Source: DASRDU01 sp046331565
GTDB lineage: Bacteria; Acidobacteriota; Blastocatellia; RBC074
Reading direction: 5' to 3'
Length of the DNA: 64,000 nt
Assembly (NCBI GenBank): GCA_046331565.1
Contig: JAXLQP010000002.1
Location: 1-64,000, forward strand
The stretch's first letter is position 1. Every line of letters begins with the position of its first letter. This document shows positions 55,495 to 64,000 of this stretch, piece after piece. The translations under genes were made by a program, and so were the position numbers. The notes below the pieces were generated by a model. The model ran no database searches. It saw nothing but the letters and a program-made list of their open reading frames with translations, and had not been told where the DNA came from.

Positions 55495-55980
55495 TCAGGT
55501 GGCTTTCACCTTGATGACGAAGTAAGTGAACTGCTTTCCCTTTTCGACCAGCAACTGATGCGGCATGCGGGTGGGAATGTGAACAACGTCACCTGCCGTC
55601 AGTTTGCGCTGTTCGCCGCCTTTGATTGAATCGCCGCGTGTTTCATTCGGTTCAGGCGATTTCGGATTGACGATTTCTCCGCCGACAATCAGTGTGGCCT
55701 CACCTGACTGCACGACAAAGTAATCATCCATCTGATCGTGCATTTCAGGAATGCCGTTCGCTTCACGATGGCTGATGGCGACGTTGCTGCTGCCGTAATC
55801 GGCCAGTTTGATGCTCGAAGTTTTGTATTCGCCCGCGACCTTTTCACGCAGCGGCTTTTCATAACCTTTGAGTTCCTTTGCGCTCCAGTAAGCAAAACCG
55901 GGCAGGTCTTTCACGGGTCGGCTGGCGGTGACGATGACAGCGACAGACAGCACGATTAGGATTGTCAGCAGTGATTTCAT
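55495..55980 (-). CDS. Exported cupin-domain protein
   Basis: A 161-residue protein with a signal peptide (1-20). The cupin barrel is visible as HREANGIPEMHDQMDDYFVVQSGEATLIVGG (motif 1, metal ligands) and GDVVHIPTRMPHQLLVEKGKQF (motif 2). A role as a small-molecule binding protein or a dioxygenase is possible. The ATG at 55980 begins the signal peptide; the reading from 56058 would add 26 residues without Shine-Dalgarno support. Confidence 0.83.
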   Translation of the reverse strand: MKSLLTILIVLSVAVIVTASRPVKDLPGFAYWSAKELKGYEKPLREKVAGEYKTSSIKLADYGSSNVAISHREANGIPEMHDQMDDYFVVQSGEATLIVGGEIVNPKSPEPNETRGDSIKGGEQRKLTAGDVVHIPTRMPHQLLVEKGKQFTYFVIKVKAT

Positions 55981-56017
55981 TGCGAATCGTCTTTCTGAAA
56001 TAAGATTCGGGTTGTCA

Positions 56018-56104
56018 GGAATGGAACGCGGATGAAACAGATGCGGCGGATTCAGCACGGATCAATCTGTTGTGATCTGTAATATCAGTTTCATCCGTGT
56101 TCTA
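56018..56104. repeat. CACGGATGAA hairpin, copy 1
   Basis: Left arm GGAACGCGGATGAAAC (about 56020-56039) and right arm TTTCATCCGTGTTC (about 56089-56102) frame further inverse units; the total is about 85 nt. The element lies between the HEAT-repeat gene and the cupin gene in the same operon direction, just upstream of the cupin start region. Confidence 0.75.
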
Positions 56105-56117
56105 TGCGTCCGGCGAA

Positions 56118-56209
56118 GGAATGGAACACGGATGAAACTGATGAAGCACGGATGCTGACAGATCAATCCGTCACTATCCGTCGCATCAGTTCAATCCGTG
56201 TTCCATTTA
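56118..56209. repeat. CACGGATGAA hairpin, copy 2
   Basis: Near repeat of the preceding element: left arm GGAATGGAACACGGATGAAA starting at 56119, right arm CATCAGTTCAATCCGTGTTCC ending about 56204. It ends about 5 nt from the TAG (56215-56217) of the HEAT-repeat gene. Confidence 0.75.
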
Positions 56210-56214
56210 TTTTT

Positions 56215-59200
56215 CTATCTCGCGGCCCTTGCGCCGTTGATCCATTCCAGCACGGCCTGAACGGCGGGGTCGGTCATTCCGTTCCATCGCTGCCCGCCGC
56301 CGTGCGGAGTCTTTTTTGCTCCGATCAGGCCTTCCTGCGAAGCGTCGCCAGTCGGTTTGCGAATGAGCAGGCTGTTTTCGGGACTGGCGAGGTCAACGAC
56401 CTTCAGCGCCGACTGGAAGCTGTCGCGCAACTGCTGTTCGGTGAAACGCCCGCTGCCGTCGGGCGGCGTCAGACGAAAAATGGTGTGCGTCGCGTGACAA
56501 TTGACGCAGGCGTTGCCGTCCGCGCCTTTGCGAGCCAGCAGCGGCATCACGCGCTCAACAAAGAAACCATAATCAAGCAGTCGGTCGGCCCGGCTGTTGA
56601 GTTCAGCGCCTGAACCGCCGCCCTGATAAATCGCCATCGCCAGCCCCTGCAATCGCTGATTCGGATCCTGTGCGAGTTTCGCCAGACCGGCGCGAATCGC
56701 AGCATTTGATTGCAACGCTTTCGAGCGGCGCACAGCGCCAAGCGCGGCTGACCGGATGTTTTCATCGCTGTCATTGAGCGATTCGACAATCAGACTGACA
56801 AGGCGCAGATCGTTGTCAGCAGCCGTGTCAGCCGTAATCAGATCAAGAATCAGTTTGCGCTTCGCTGTCACCGGAGCATTGAAGAGTTCATCGAGCGCCG
56901 CTGCCACTGAACGCAGTTCGCGGATTTCAGGCGTGCGCAGAACAAGCTGCAATCCGGCGCGCAGCAGGTTTTCATCAGTTGATCTGAGCGCACTGACAAG
57001 GCGCTGCTGAACTTCAGGCGCACTGGCCAGGTCAGGGAAATCAGCCAGCGAACGCAGCGCGGCTGGCGCGACTTTGCCATCGGCACGCAGCACGAAGTTC
57101 CTGACGGCTTCGTCAAATTTCTCGCGGCGGGCGAAATCAGCGCCGAGCGTTTTGATGCGATCCAGCGCGGCGATCTGCGCTTCGGGCCAGCGACTTTCGA
57201 GCAGTTCCTTCAGCACCCGCACGGCTTCGCGGCGATTCGCTTCGACAACTTTGAGCGGCAGCGATTTGTAAAACTCCTCGCTCACGCCGCGCACGCTGGC
57301 ATCATCGTCAGTGAGCCGCTGCATCACTGCGAGCGGCAGATTCTCAAGCGTGTTGTCGCGCAGCGTGTACGCGGCCAGCACTGCCTGCTGTCGCCGCGCC
57401 GGATCAGGCGAACTGATGAAAGGCAGCAGCGCGCGTTCAAGCATCGGAGCGCCTTCAGCATAAAAGACGACCGTTTCAATATCGTTGCCGATGCGCGTGT
57501 AACGACCGGCATTCGCATAACCGCCGCTGCGCAGGTGAAATTCAGTGAGGCCGCGCAGCAGGCCTTCGCGCTGCAATTCATTGCCCGTTTCAAGCGCGCG
57601 GGCAATGCGCTGAGCCATGCGACGGCTCGCTTCGTGATGCGCGGCAATCGCCTGCTGCTGATCTTCCTTCTGAGCGAGGTGGCCGATCCAGTTGTTGTAC
57701 AGGTAGCGCACGTTTTCATCCGCGAGGCTGTAAAAACCTTCAAGCAGGTTGCGCCGCATCCAGGGATGTTCCTTCACCGCCACGCGCGCAATGAAAGCGT
57801 CAGTGATGCGATCCTTCAGAGCCTCATCCTTCGTCCAGTAAAACCACTGCACCAGCGCCTTCGCCGCCTGCATCCGCACGAGGATGTAAGGGTCGCTGAG
57901 TTGAGCGATGAGTTTGTCTGCCAGCGCGGTGTTGCCGGTGAGGTATTTGAAATGCTGCGCGAAGATGCGCGTTGCGCCCCAGCGCGTCCGCTCATTACTG
58001 GAATCCAGCGCGGCGAGGATTTCATCCTTCACTGCCATCCCTTCAGATTCCGGGAGAATATTTATTTGAGAGTCATAGCGATTTCCGATCCCGGATAATT
58101 CTGCCCTGACTGTCAGGCCATATCGGCGCAAAGCCTGTGCAGCGGCAATCTGAACCATTTTGCTGTTATCACCCAGCAGGCCGCAGAGCAGCGGCGCCGC
58201 TTCACGAGCCTGAATCCGACCAAGCGCAGCCGCCGCACTCAGACGAATCATTGGTTCTTCACTCTTCAGGCTTGCTATCAGATCACGTCGTGGCTGCCAA
58301 TGCTGCGTTTCCTGAATCGTATCAATTTGCTGAAGCCGAAGGATCGGATCCTGTTCCGCGAGATTTTTCAACGCAGGCTCGGCAGTCCACTTTCCAGGGA
58401 CTCCGGTATAACGGGCACCTTTGTAAAATTCACTCAGCGCCATCACCGCAAACTGCGTTTCACGAAACGGCGTGCGAAAGTTTTCATACGACTGTTTCGG
58501 GTCAAACCAGCCGCCCCATTCCTGCTGACGATCAAGACAGAATTTCAATGCCCTGGCGATCTGCGGATGATCGGGTTTGTAACCAGCGCGGGCGAGCGCG
58601 TACAGGCAGTGATAAGTCTGAAATTCAACCGACGGGCTGTCCTTTTCAAAAAGCATTGACCACTGACCATCGGCGCGTTGCAGCGACAGGATGCGCCCGG
58701 CGTTGCGTCTGATGCGGTCGGCATACGCTGCCCGGTCAATGTCCGCGAAGGCGATGGTCTGATAGCAGAGGTCAACGTTGTTTTTGATTTTGTCCTGTTC
58801 AATCAGCGAGCGAATCAGCGCGCGATACTGCGACGCTTCAGCGTCATTCGATTTTTCAGCCAGTTCATCGAAGACCTTCCACGAATACCACGCGACTTCA
58901 TACGTGCTGACGAGCGGCGTATTGCCGTTGCTTTCATCCGGCGGCAGTTCGGTGCGGCCCTTGTAATAAATCTTCAGATAACCCGCGACGCCTTTGAGCA
59001 GCGACAACCTTCTTTCGCCGGTGAACTGCTGATCGTAATCATTGACAAGCACCGCAAGGCGGCTCATCACGTTCGCTGACGCGCTGATGACGTTTGTCCA
59101 CGAAGCATCGGGATGGCCGTAAAACGGGCGCGGATTGTTCGCCAGGCGTTCGACCAGAAACTGCAGCGATGAACGCTTGAGCACCGGATAACCGTTCTGC

Positions 59201-60297
59201 GCGGCGGTCAGTTCGCCGCGCGTCGTGAAGTGCGTGGCGTGGCAGGCAACGCACAACTGCGTTTCGTGATGAGTGCTCGAAACGCGATTGACAATGCCGC
59301 CGTGACGCGGCGTGTTGGCGTGCCAACTGTCGCCCGCGCTGACGAGGTAATCCATTCCGGCGCGCACCGCCAGGCGCGGGTCTTTGTACGGCGGCGCGTC
59401 ATAAACTGAAGTGCGAAGCTGATAGAACGGATGATTCGCATCCACGCGCACGTAGTAAGCGCCTTTTGTAATGATGCGCGTCGTGAATTTGTTGCCGGGC
59501 AGGGCCTGAACTTCGTGCGGCGGCGTGACCGGATCGGCTCCGCGTTCGTAAGGTTTCGCTTCGTTGTTTTCAATGGTGAAAACCGAAACGTCAACCGGAA
59601 TGTTGTCGCGTTCGAGCAGGTCAATTTCAAAATGAACCAGCTTCGGCGCATCGCCTTCGTAAGTGAATCTGAACCAGTCAGCGCCGCCTGCGGGCAGACG
59701 ATCAGCGGTCAGTTCGGGCTGCTGCGCGTAAGGCACTGCGCCGCGCTCAGGCTTTGTTTCGCTGAGCGGCACGATATACGGCTTGTCATCGGCTGAAGCG
59801 AAAACAGTCTGGCCGAGCGTGAAATCATTTGCTTCGCGCCACGAATCATTCGGCTCGGCTTCAGTCGTCACCTGACTGTTTTTGCCTGCGGGCCATTCAA
59901 GCGCAGTCACCGTGTATTCAACCGGGCGGGTTGCCGCCGAAGCAATTTCAATTTCGGCAGCGCCGCTTTGAGTGCGAAAGAGCAGGTAAAGATCGGCATC
60001 GCCCTGATGCAGCGGCTTGCGGGCAATCGTGCGTGCGCCGTCGCGCAGCGTCACGCTGACGGTGTCACGCTCACTGAGAGCGGCAGGCGCAGGCAGCGAA
60101 ACAGTCAGCGAATGCAGCCTGCCGGGTTCAGCCTTTAACTGGTGCATTTTCGTCTGCTGCGGCGCAACGTGTTCGCGCAGGTCGGCCAGTTTGCGCAGGC
60201 CGTCACCGTTAACAGCCACAGACGCGGATTGTGGCGGCAGGGCCACAAACAGCAGCAGAAACACGACGAGCGCGAGGAATTGAATCCGTCTGGTCAT
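56215..60297 (-). CDS. Large exported HEAT-repeat protein with two c-type heme motifs
   Basis: A 1360-residue protein with a signal peptide (about 1-27, ending ASV). A long N-terminal beta-rich part (about 30-330) is followed by CVACH (C349-H353, THHETQLCVACHATHFTT). An all-alpha region (about 380-680) is like prenyltransferase/squalene-cyclase alpha-toroids, with phrases such as RNAGRILSLQRADGQWSMLF. About 20 HEAT-like repeats (about 700-1210) include IRLSAAAALGRIQAREAAPLLCGLLGD. The C-terminal cytochrome-like domain has CVNCH (C1264-H1268). It therefore is a periplasmic, heme-binding scaffold. The ATG at 60297 follows the lack of homology in the 47 residues before it. Same direction as the cupin and DUF885 genes. 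Confidence 0.82.
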   Translation of the reverse strand: MTRRIQFLALVVFLLLFVALPPQSASVAVNGDGLRKLADLREHVAPQQTKMHQLKAEPGRLHSLTVSLPAPAALSERDTVSVTLRDGARTIARKPLHQGDADLYLLFRTQSGAAEIEIASAATRPVEYTVTALEWPAGKNSQVTTEAEPNDSWREANDFTLGQTVFASADDKPYIVPLSETKPERGAVPYAQQPELTADRLPAGGADWFRFTYEGDAPKLVHFEIDLLERDNIPVDVSVFTIENNEAKPYERGADPVTPPHEVQALPGNKFTTRIITKGAYYVRVDANHPFYQLRTSVYDAPPYKDPRLAVRAGMDYLVSAGDSWHANTPRHGGIVNRVSSTHHETQLCVACHATHFTTRGELTAAQNGYPVLKRSSLQFLVERLANNPRPFYGHPDASWTNVISASANVMSRLAVLVNDYDQQFTGERRLSLLKGVAGYLKIYYKGRTELPPDESNGNTPLVSTYEVAWYSWKVFDELAEKSNDAEASQYRALIRSLIEQDKIKNNVDLCYQTIAFADIDRAAYADRIRRNAGRILSLQRADGQWSMLFEKDSPSVEFQTYHCLYALARAGYKPDHPQIARALKFCLDRQQEWGGWFDPKQSYENFRTPFRETQFAVMALSEFYKGARYTGVPGKWTAEPALKNLAEQDPILRLQQIDTIQETQHWQPRRDLIASLKSEEPMIRLSAAAALGRIQAREAAPLLCGLLGDNSKMVQIAAAQALRRYGLTVRAELSGIGNRYDSQINILPESEGMAVKDEILAALDSSNERTRWGATRIFAQHFKYLTGNTALADKLIAQLSDPYILVRMQAAKALVQWFYWTKDEALKDRITDAFIARVAVKEHPWMRRNLLEGFYSLADENVRYLYNNWIGHLAQKEDQQQAIAAHHEASRRMAQRIARALETGNELQREGLLRGLTEFHLRSGGYANAGRYTRIGNDIETVVFYAEGAPMLERALLPFISSPDPARRQQAVLAAYTLRDNTLENLPLAVMQRLTDDDASVRGVSEEFYKSLPLKVVEANRREAVRVLKELLESRWPEAQIAALDRIKTLGADFARREKFDEAVRNFVLRADGKVAPAALRSLADFPDLASAPEVQQRLVSALRSTDENLLRAGLQLVLRTPEIRELRSVAAALDELFNAPVTAKRKLILDLITADTAADNDLRLVSLIVESLNDSDENIRSAALGAVRRSKALQSNAAIRAGLAKLAQDPNQRLQGLAMAIYQGGGSGAELNSRADRLLDYGFFVERVMPLLARKGADGNACVNCHATHTIFRLTPPDGSGRFTEQQLRDSFQSALKVVDLASPENSLLIRKPTGDASQEGLIGAKKTPHGGGQRWNGMTDPAVQAVLEWINGARAAR

Positions 60298-60547
60298 AGC
60301 GATTGATGTCAGGTGGTGCCGAATTGCCTTGAATCGGAAGCCGCATTGTACGTTGCCTGCTGACCGAAACAGAAGGCCCGCAAGCCTGCCGCCGCTTCTT
60401 TCCGTGTTTGCGCCAGACTGCCGCGCGGCTCTCTGCAAAGCCGCGATTGTGCGGTAAAGTGTGCCTCATTGAATCACCGGAATTTTCGCCAGGCCCGGCA
60501 TTGCGGCTGCGGGCGACCGGAAAACACTTCAGCGAAGGAGGAACGTC

Positions 60548-61132
60548 ATGGCACAGGCACAACAGAGCGTTTCACTGATTCCCGAATTGCAGGATTACAT
60601 CAGTCAGATCGAGGCAATCAAACGCGACGCCGCCGAACTGACAGCAGGAATGACCGAAGCGCAGTTCAACTGGCGGCCCGCGCCCGGCCACTGGTCAGTC
60701 GCGGAATGTCTGGCGCATCTGAACGTAACGGCGCAGCAGTATCTGCCGCTGATCACCGCCTCAATCAGTCAGGCGCGCAATCAGGGCTGGCTCAGTCACG
60801 GGCCGTTTCGTTACGGCTGGCTCGGCAACTGGTTTGTGCGGACAGCCGAGCCGCCGGTCAAAATGAAATTCAAAGCGCCGAAAGCCTTCGTCCCGCCGCC
60901 CGATCAGCCGATGGCGCAAACAGTGCCGGAATTTATGGCCGTTCAGGATCAGTTGATTGCCCTGATCAGCACGGCGAATGGCGTTGATCTCGGTCGCGCG
61001 AAAGTGCAGTCACCGGCTACAAAACTGATCAGACTTTCGCTCGGCCAGGGCTTTGCGCTGATTACCGGCCACGAACGGCGGCATCTGTGGCAGGCGCGTC
61101 AGGTCATCAGCGATCCGAACTTTCCACGATGA
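60548..61132 (+). CDS. DinB-like (YfiT/DinB_2) four-helix protein
   Basis: A 194-residue protein of the DinB superfamily: ELQDYISQIEAIKRDAAELTAGMTEAQFNWRPAPGHWSVAECLAHLN (first metal-binding His in AHL), then LITGHERRHLWQARQVI (last His pair) near the C-terminus. Bacillithiol- or mycothiol-type thiol transferases belong here, but many members have no known function. AGGAGG stands 8 nt before the ATG. Its stop overlaps the start of the VOC gene by ATGA. Confidence 0.85.
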   Translation: MAQAQQSVSLIPELQDYISQIEAIKRDAAELTAGMTEAQFNWRPAPGHWSVAECLAHLNVTAQQYLPLITASISQARNQGWLSHGPFRYGWLGNWFVRTAEPPVKMKFKAPKAFVPPPDQPMAQTVPEFMAVQDQLIALISTANGVDLGRAKVQSPATKLIRLSLGQGFALITGHERRHLWQARQVISDPNFPR

Positions 61133-61512
61133 AGATTTACGCCATTGAACATGTGCAACTGGCCATGCCGCCCGGCCAGGAAGACCGCGCGCGCAGCTTT
61201 TACACGGGCGTGCTCGGCATCCCTGAGCGCCCCAAACCGGTGCATCTGGCCCGGCGCGGCGGCGTGTGGTTTGAAGACGGCCCGCTCAAAATCCACCTGG
61301 GCGTGGAAGAGGATTTCAGGCCTGCCAGGAAAGCGCATCCGGCCCTGCTCGTCGAAGGACTGGCGGATCTCATCCGCCGCTGCGAGCAGGTCGGCTGCCC
61401 GGTCGTGACTGATGAACCGCTGGCAGGCTTCAACCGGGTCTGTGTTTCCGACCCGTTCGGGAACCGCATTGAACTGATGGAACCGGTCAGGCAGGACTCG
61501 GACGGCGGTTGA
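61129..61512 (+). CDS. VOC superfamily protein (glyoxalase/bleomycin-resistance-like)
   Basis: A 127-residue protein with a single VOC module pair: IEHVQLAMPPGQEDRARSFYTGVLGIPERPKP (first metal-binding His), HLGVEEDFRPARKAHPALLVEGL and VCVSDPFGNRIELMEP with the terminal Glu. A metal-dependent lyase, dioxygenase or a resistance function is possible. The start is set at the ATG that overlaps the DinB-like stop, since the preceding 14 codons do not fit the family. The two proteins are made in equal amounts and might share a thiol-detoxification role (inference). Confidence 0.87.
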   Translation: MKIYAIEHVQLAMPPGQEDRARSFYTGVLGIPERPKPVHLARRGGVWFEDGPLKIHLGVEEDFRPARKAHPALLVEGLADLIRRCEQVGCPVVTDEPLAGFNRVCVSDPFGNRIELMEPVRQDSDGG

Positions 61513-61677
61513 GCGCGGTTTTCACGCCGTTTTTGTGTTGTGTTCTTCAGAATCAGGTTATAATCCGCCCGGCTGATGCTCCCGTGAGAATTGCACCGAC
61601 TCGACTGACACCACACCATCACCATCTCACGCATCAGTCTCAGCAGACAACACGGTTAACGATGCTCAGGAAGCGGT

Positions 61678-61694
61678 CAGGTCGCAACGACCTG
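61678..61694. other. Small hairpin in the leader of the TonB-receptor gene
   Basis: CAGGTCGCAACGACCTG forms a 7-bp stem with a CAA loop 100 nt before the receptor ATG. Too small to name; it might be part of an mRNA leader or an operator. Confidence 0.3.
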
Positions 61695-61793
61695 TAAAGA
61701 CGCGGTTCCAGGCGTCTCTCCTTCCATTGTTTCTGCGACCTGATCCGCGCCTGATTTCCTGTCACCGCAGTACCTGCCTTCAGGAGAACGATT

Positions 61794-64000
61794 ATGTCAA
61801 AAGTGTTCTTCCCCTCGCTCGCAGCGCTTTTCATCCTCTGCGTCGCCACGCTGACTGCACACGCTCAGGCCGATGTCGCATCAGCCACTGTCAAAGGCAC
61901 CATCACTGATGCGCAGGGCGCAGCGCTGCCCAATGCCACTGTGACCATCCGCAGCATTGACCAGGGCACGACCCGCACGGCAAAGACCGAAGCCGATGGC
62001 GAATATATCTTTCTGACGCTGCGGCCCGGCCTGTATGAAATCACGGTTGAGGCTCCCGGCTTTTCCCGAAGCGTCATCAGAGACGCACAACTCACCGTCG
62101 GGCAGACCGCCACTTACGATGTGCAGTTGCAGGTCGGCGGCGTCACCAATGAAATAACCGTGACTTCAGCCGCGCCGCTCATCGAAGTCGAACGCACGCA
62201 GCAGGCCAACACCATCGAAAGCCGACAGATTCAAAGCCTGCCGAATGTCTCGCGCGATTTCACGTCCTACATCTTCACGCTGCCCGGTGTGTCGAGTTCC
62301 GCTGCGCCGCGCGTGCAGGGCGGGGCGCGCTTCAATTTCGGCAGTTCCGGTTTTTCAATCGGCGGCAGCAACGGGCGCAACAACCTGGTGACGGTTGACG
62401 GCGGCGAGAATGAATACGGGTCGGGGCAACTGCGCTACACCAATCTCAGTCCCGAAGCCGTGCAGGAATATCAGGTCAATCGCAACGGCTCGACGGCAGA
62501 GAACGGATTCACTGCCGGCACGGCCATCAACGTCGTGACCAAAAGCGGCACGAACAACTTTCACGGCAGCGGCTATGTTTACTATCGCTCGCAGAAAACT
62601 TCGGGACACAACCCGGTGAACTTCCGGCCCGGCGAAAAAAAGCCGTTCAATCAGCAGGTCTTTCCCGGCTTCACGCTCGGCGGCCCGATTGTCAGAAACA
62701 AGCTGTTCTTCTTTACCAGCTACGAAAAGCAGAAATCCGACATCGCCCAGGTGCGGAGCTACACCAACAGCCCGTTCCTCAATCCGAATGCCGCGCAGGT
62801 CACGCTGCTCAACCGGCTGGATGCCGCGGTCAATGCCGACGGCACGCCCAACACGAACGTGCGGCGCATTTCAGCGAACCTGCGCGCGGCGCTGACGACG
62901 AATGCGACGACCTATCCGGTCACTTTCAATCTGCTCAAAGCCAGTGAAGGTTCGTTCGTCAACCGTGACCGGCTCAATTTCTGGCTGACGAAAATTGATT
63001 ACCAGCTCAGCGAACACGATTCGATCATGGGGCGGTTCTCGTACCTGCGCAATTTCAACGGCCAGCTTGGCAGCATCAACCTGACGGCGCCGAACCGCAC
63101 CAACACGCTCACGGTGCGCGATTACACGACGCTGCTTGCGTGGACGCACAATTTTGGCGCGAGCATTGTCAATATCGCCCGCGTTCAGTTTTCGCCGCGC
63201 AACAAGGCATTCACTGAACCGGTGACGCCAGAGAGCGCCTCGCTGCTGATTGACAGCGGCTCGTTCGCCAGCTTTGGCCGCGATTTCACCGCGCCCTTCA
63301 ATACGATTCAGGATCGTTATCAGTTTGAAGACAGCCTGAGCTGGATTACCGGCGGCCACACCATCAAATTCGGCGGGTCGTATCGTCCGGTGCATTACCA
63401 GGTGCGCAATGAATTGTGGTTTTCAGGCGACTGGACTTTCTCTTCGGGCGTCTTCCCGATCACGCTCGCCGTGCCAGCCGCCGATCAGGCCGCGTTTGTC
63501 GCGGCTGCCGGAGCAGGCATTCCGACGCTGACCGGGTTGCAGAGTTTCAATCGCGGGCTGCCTGTGACCGTGCGACAGGGCTTCAACAATCCGCTCTGGG
63601 AAGATACGGCGCAATACCTGGCCTTCTTCGCGCAGGACAGTTGGAAGGTCACTCAGCGCTTCACGCTCGATTTCGGCGGGCGCGTTGATTACGACGGCGA
63701 GCCTGCGCCGATTCCGCGCAACACATACTTTTCGCCGCGCCTCGGCTTTGCGTGGGATTTGTTCGGTGATCACAAGACAGTGCTGCGCGGCGGCGGCGGT
63801 TTGTATTACGCGCCGGTCAATTATCAGGTGGTCTATGTGACCAACCTGCTCAACGACAGCGGCCAGTTCATCAACCAGGTATTGCAGACGCCGACGGACG
63901 GCACGAAATCGCCCGCCGCGTTGTGGGCTTACGGCGTGGCGCAGAACAAGCTGCCGCTCAAGGCGCTCAATGAAGCCGATTTCAAGGCGCTCGGCATCAA
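61794..64000 (+). CDS. TonB-dependent receptor (Oar-like) with carboxypeptidase-regulatory-like domain, 3' partial
   Basis: The ORF starts at ATG 61794 after CAGGAG and remains open to the window edge (735 codons). It has a signal peptide (about 1-25), then a CarboxypepD_reg-like domain (ATVKGTITDAQGAALPNATVTI...EADGEYIFLTLRPGLYEITVEAPGF, about 30-105). A plug domain follows (about 115-225; VTSAAPLIEVERTQQANTIESRQIQSLPN; VVTKSGTNNFHGS), then the beginning of the outer-membrane barrel with KLFFFTSYEKQK. Such Oar/CarA-type receptors are the largest paralogous family in many Acidobacteria and are thought to import or process large nutrients. The C-terminus is outside the window. Confidence 0.93.
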   Translation, partial: MSKVFFPSLAALFILCVATLTAHAQADVASATVKGTITDAQGAALPNATVTIRSIDQGTTRTAKTEADGEYIFLTLRPGLYEITVEAPGFSRSVIRDAQLTVGQTATYDVQLQVGGVTNEITVTSAAPLIEVERTQQANTIESRQIQSLPNVSRDFTSYIFTLPGVSSSAAPRVQGGARFNFGSSGFSIGGSNGRNNLVTVDGGENEYGSGQLRYTNLSPEAVQEYQVNRNGSTAENGFTAGTAINVVTKSGTNNFHGSGYVYYRSQKTSGHNPVNFRPGEKKPFNQQVFPGFTLGGPIVRNKLFFFTSYEKQKSDIAQVRSYTNSPFLNPNAAQVTLLNRLDAAVNADGTPNTNVRRISANLRAALTTNATTYPVTFNLLKASEGSFVNRDRLNFWLTKIDYQLSEHDSIMGRFSYLRNFNGQLGSINLTAPNRTNTLTVRDYTTLLAWTHNFGASIVNIARVQFSPRNKAFTEPVTPESASLLIDSGSFASFGRDFTAPFNTIQDRYQFEDSLSWITGGHTIKFGGSYRPVHYQVRNELWFSGDWTFSSGVFPITLAVPAADQAAFVAAAGAGIPTLTGLQSFNRGLPVTVRQGFNNPLWEDTAQYLAFFAQDSWKVTQRFTLDFGGRVDYDGEPAPIPRNTYFSPRLGFAWDLFGDHKTVLRGGGGLYYAPVNYQVVYVTNLLNDSGQFINQVLQTPTDGTKSPAALWAYGVAQNKLPLKALNEADFKALGI

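Overview
The window (about 58-60% G+C by eye, few RNA or phage features) looks like a chromosomal stretch of an Acidobacteriota genome, probably Blastocatellia-like. This is inferred from gene content: an Oar-type TonB-dependent receptor with an N-terminal carboxypeptidase-regulatory-like domain (running off the right edge), a duplicated tetra-CxxCH cytochrome, a run of three exported amidohydrolases, CarD, secreted M14, DUF885 and DUF2911 proteins, and very abundant short-repeat intergenic hairpins. No marker that would fix the taxonomy (rRNA, ribosomal protein) is present.

Layout. 1-5.2 kb: lysophospholipid acyltransferase-like gene, a toxin-antitoxin module with a twice-frameshifted PIN toxin between two 33-bp direct repeats, small membrane proteins, MgtE, RecO. 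5.3-8.1 kb: pyruvate phosphate dikinase. 8.3-13.4 kb: signalling block (orphan receiver, sensor kinase with a degenerate ATPase domain, NtrC-type sigma-54 activator, membrane PP2C phosphatase). 13.4-21 kb: a PLP Cys/Met enzyme, DUF4926, tetraheme cytochrome, and three amidohydrolases of which only the middle one keeps the metal ligands. 21-25 kb: membrane proteins, an ECF sigma/anti-sigma pair, small exported proteins. 24.8-41.5 kb: nucleoside salvage and uptake (cytidine deaminase, uridine kinase, purine nucleoside phosphorylase, BMP-type ABC importer, pyrimidine-nucleoside phosphorylase, HAD hydrolase). The importer genes are separated by a GxxExxY gene, an M14 peptidase and a Fic protein. 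41.5-45.6 kb: ispF, ispD, PIN/TRAM (YacL-like) and radA, the gene neighbourhood known from Firmicutes. 45.7-49.7 kb: DUF2911, FtsB-like, phosphohexomutase, CarD. 49.9-56 kb: lipoprotein, NupG-like nucleoside MFS transporter, arylsulfatase, DUF885 and cupin proteins. 56.2-64 kb: a 1360-residue exported HEAT-repeat protein with two c-heme motifs, DinB-like and VOC proteins, and the partial TonB receptor.

The most unusual signal is not a gene. At least ten genes end within about 10 nt of, or inside, a short-period repeat. The unit is often exactly seven bases, differs from locus to locus, and is commonly arranged as two inverted arms. Two further, related palindromes of about 100 bp (39-bp perfect arms in one) lie at 26.0 and 39.3 kb. 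The GxxExxY gene is bounded on both sides, within about 12 nt, by a 35-nt inverted repeat of CAAAGA units, which gives it the look of a small mobile cassette sitting directly against the stop codon of the ABC ATPase gene.

Starts were moved inward where a Shine-Dalgarno sequence or family alignment favoured it. All family names are from recognition of motifs by reading; no database search was run.
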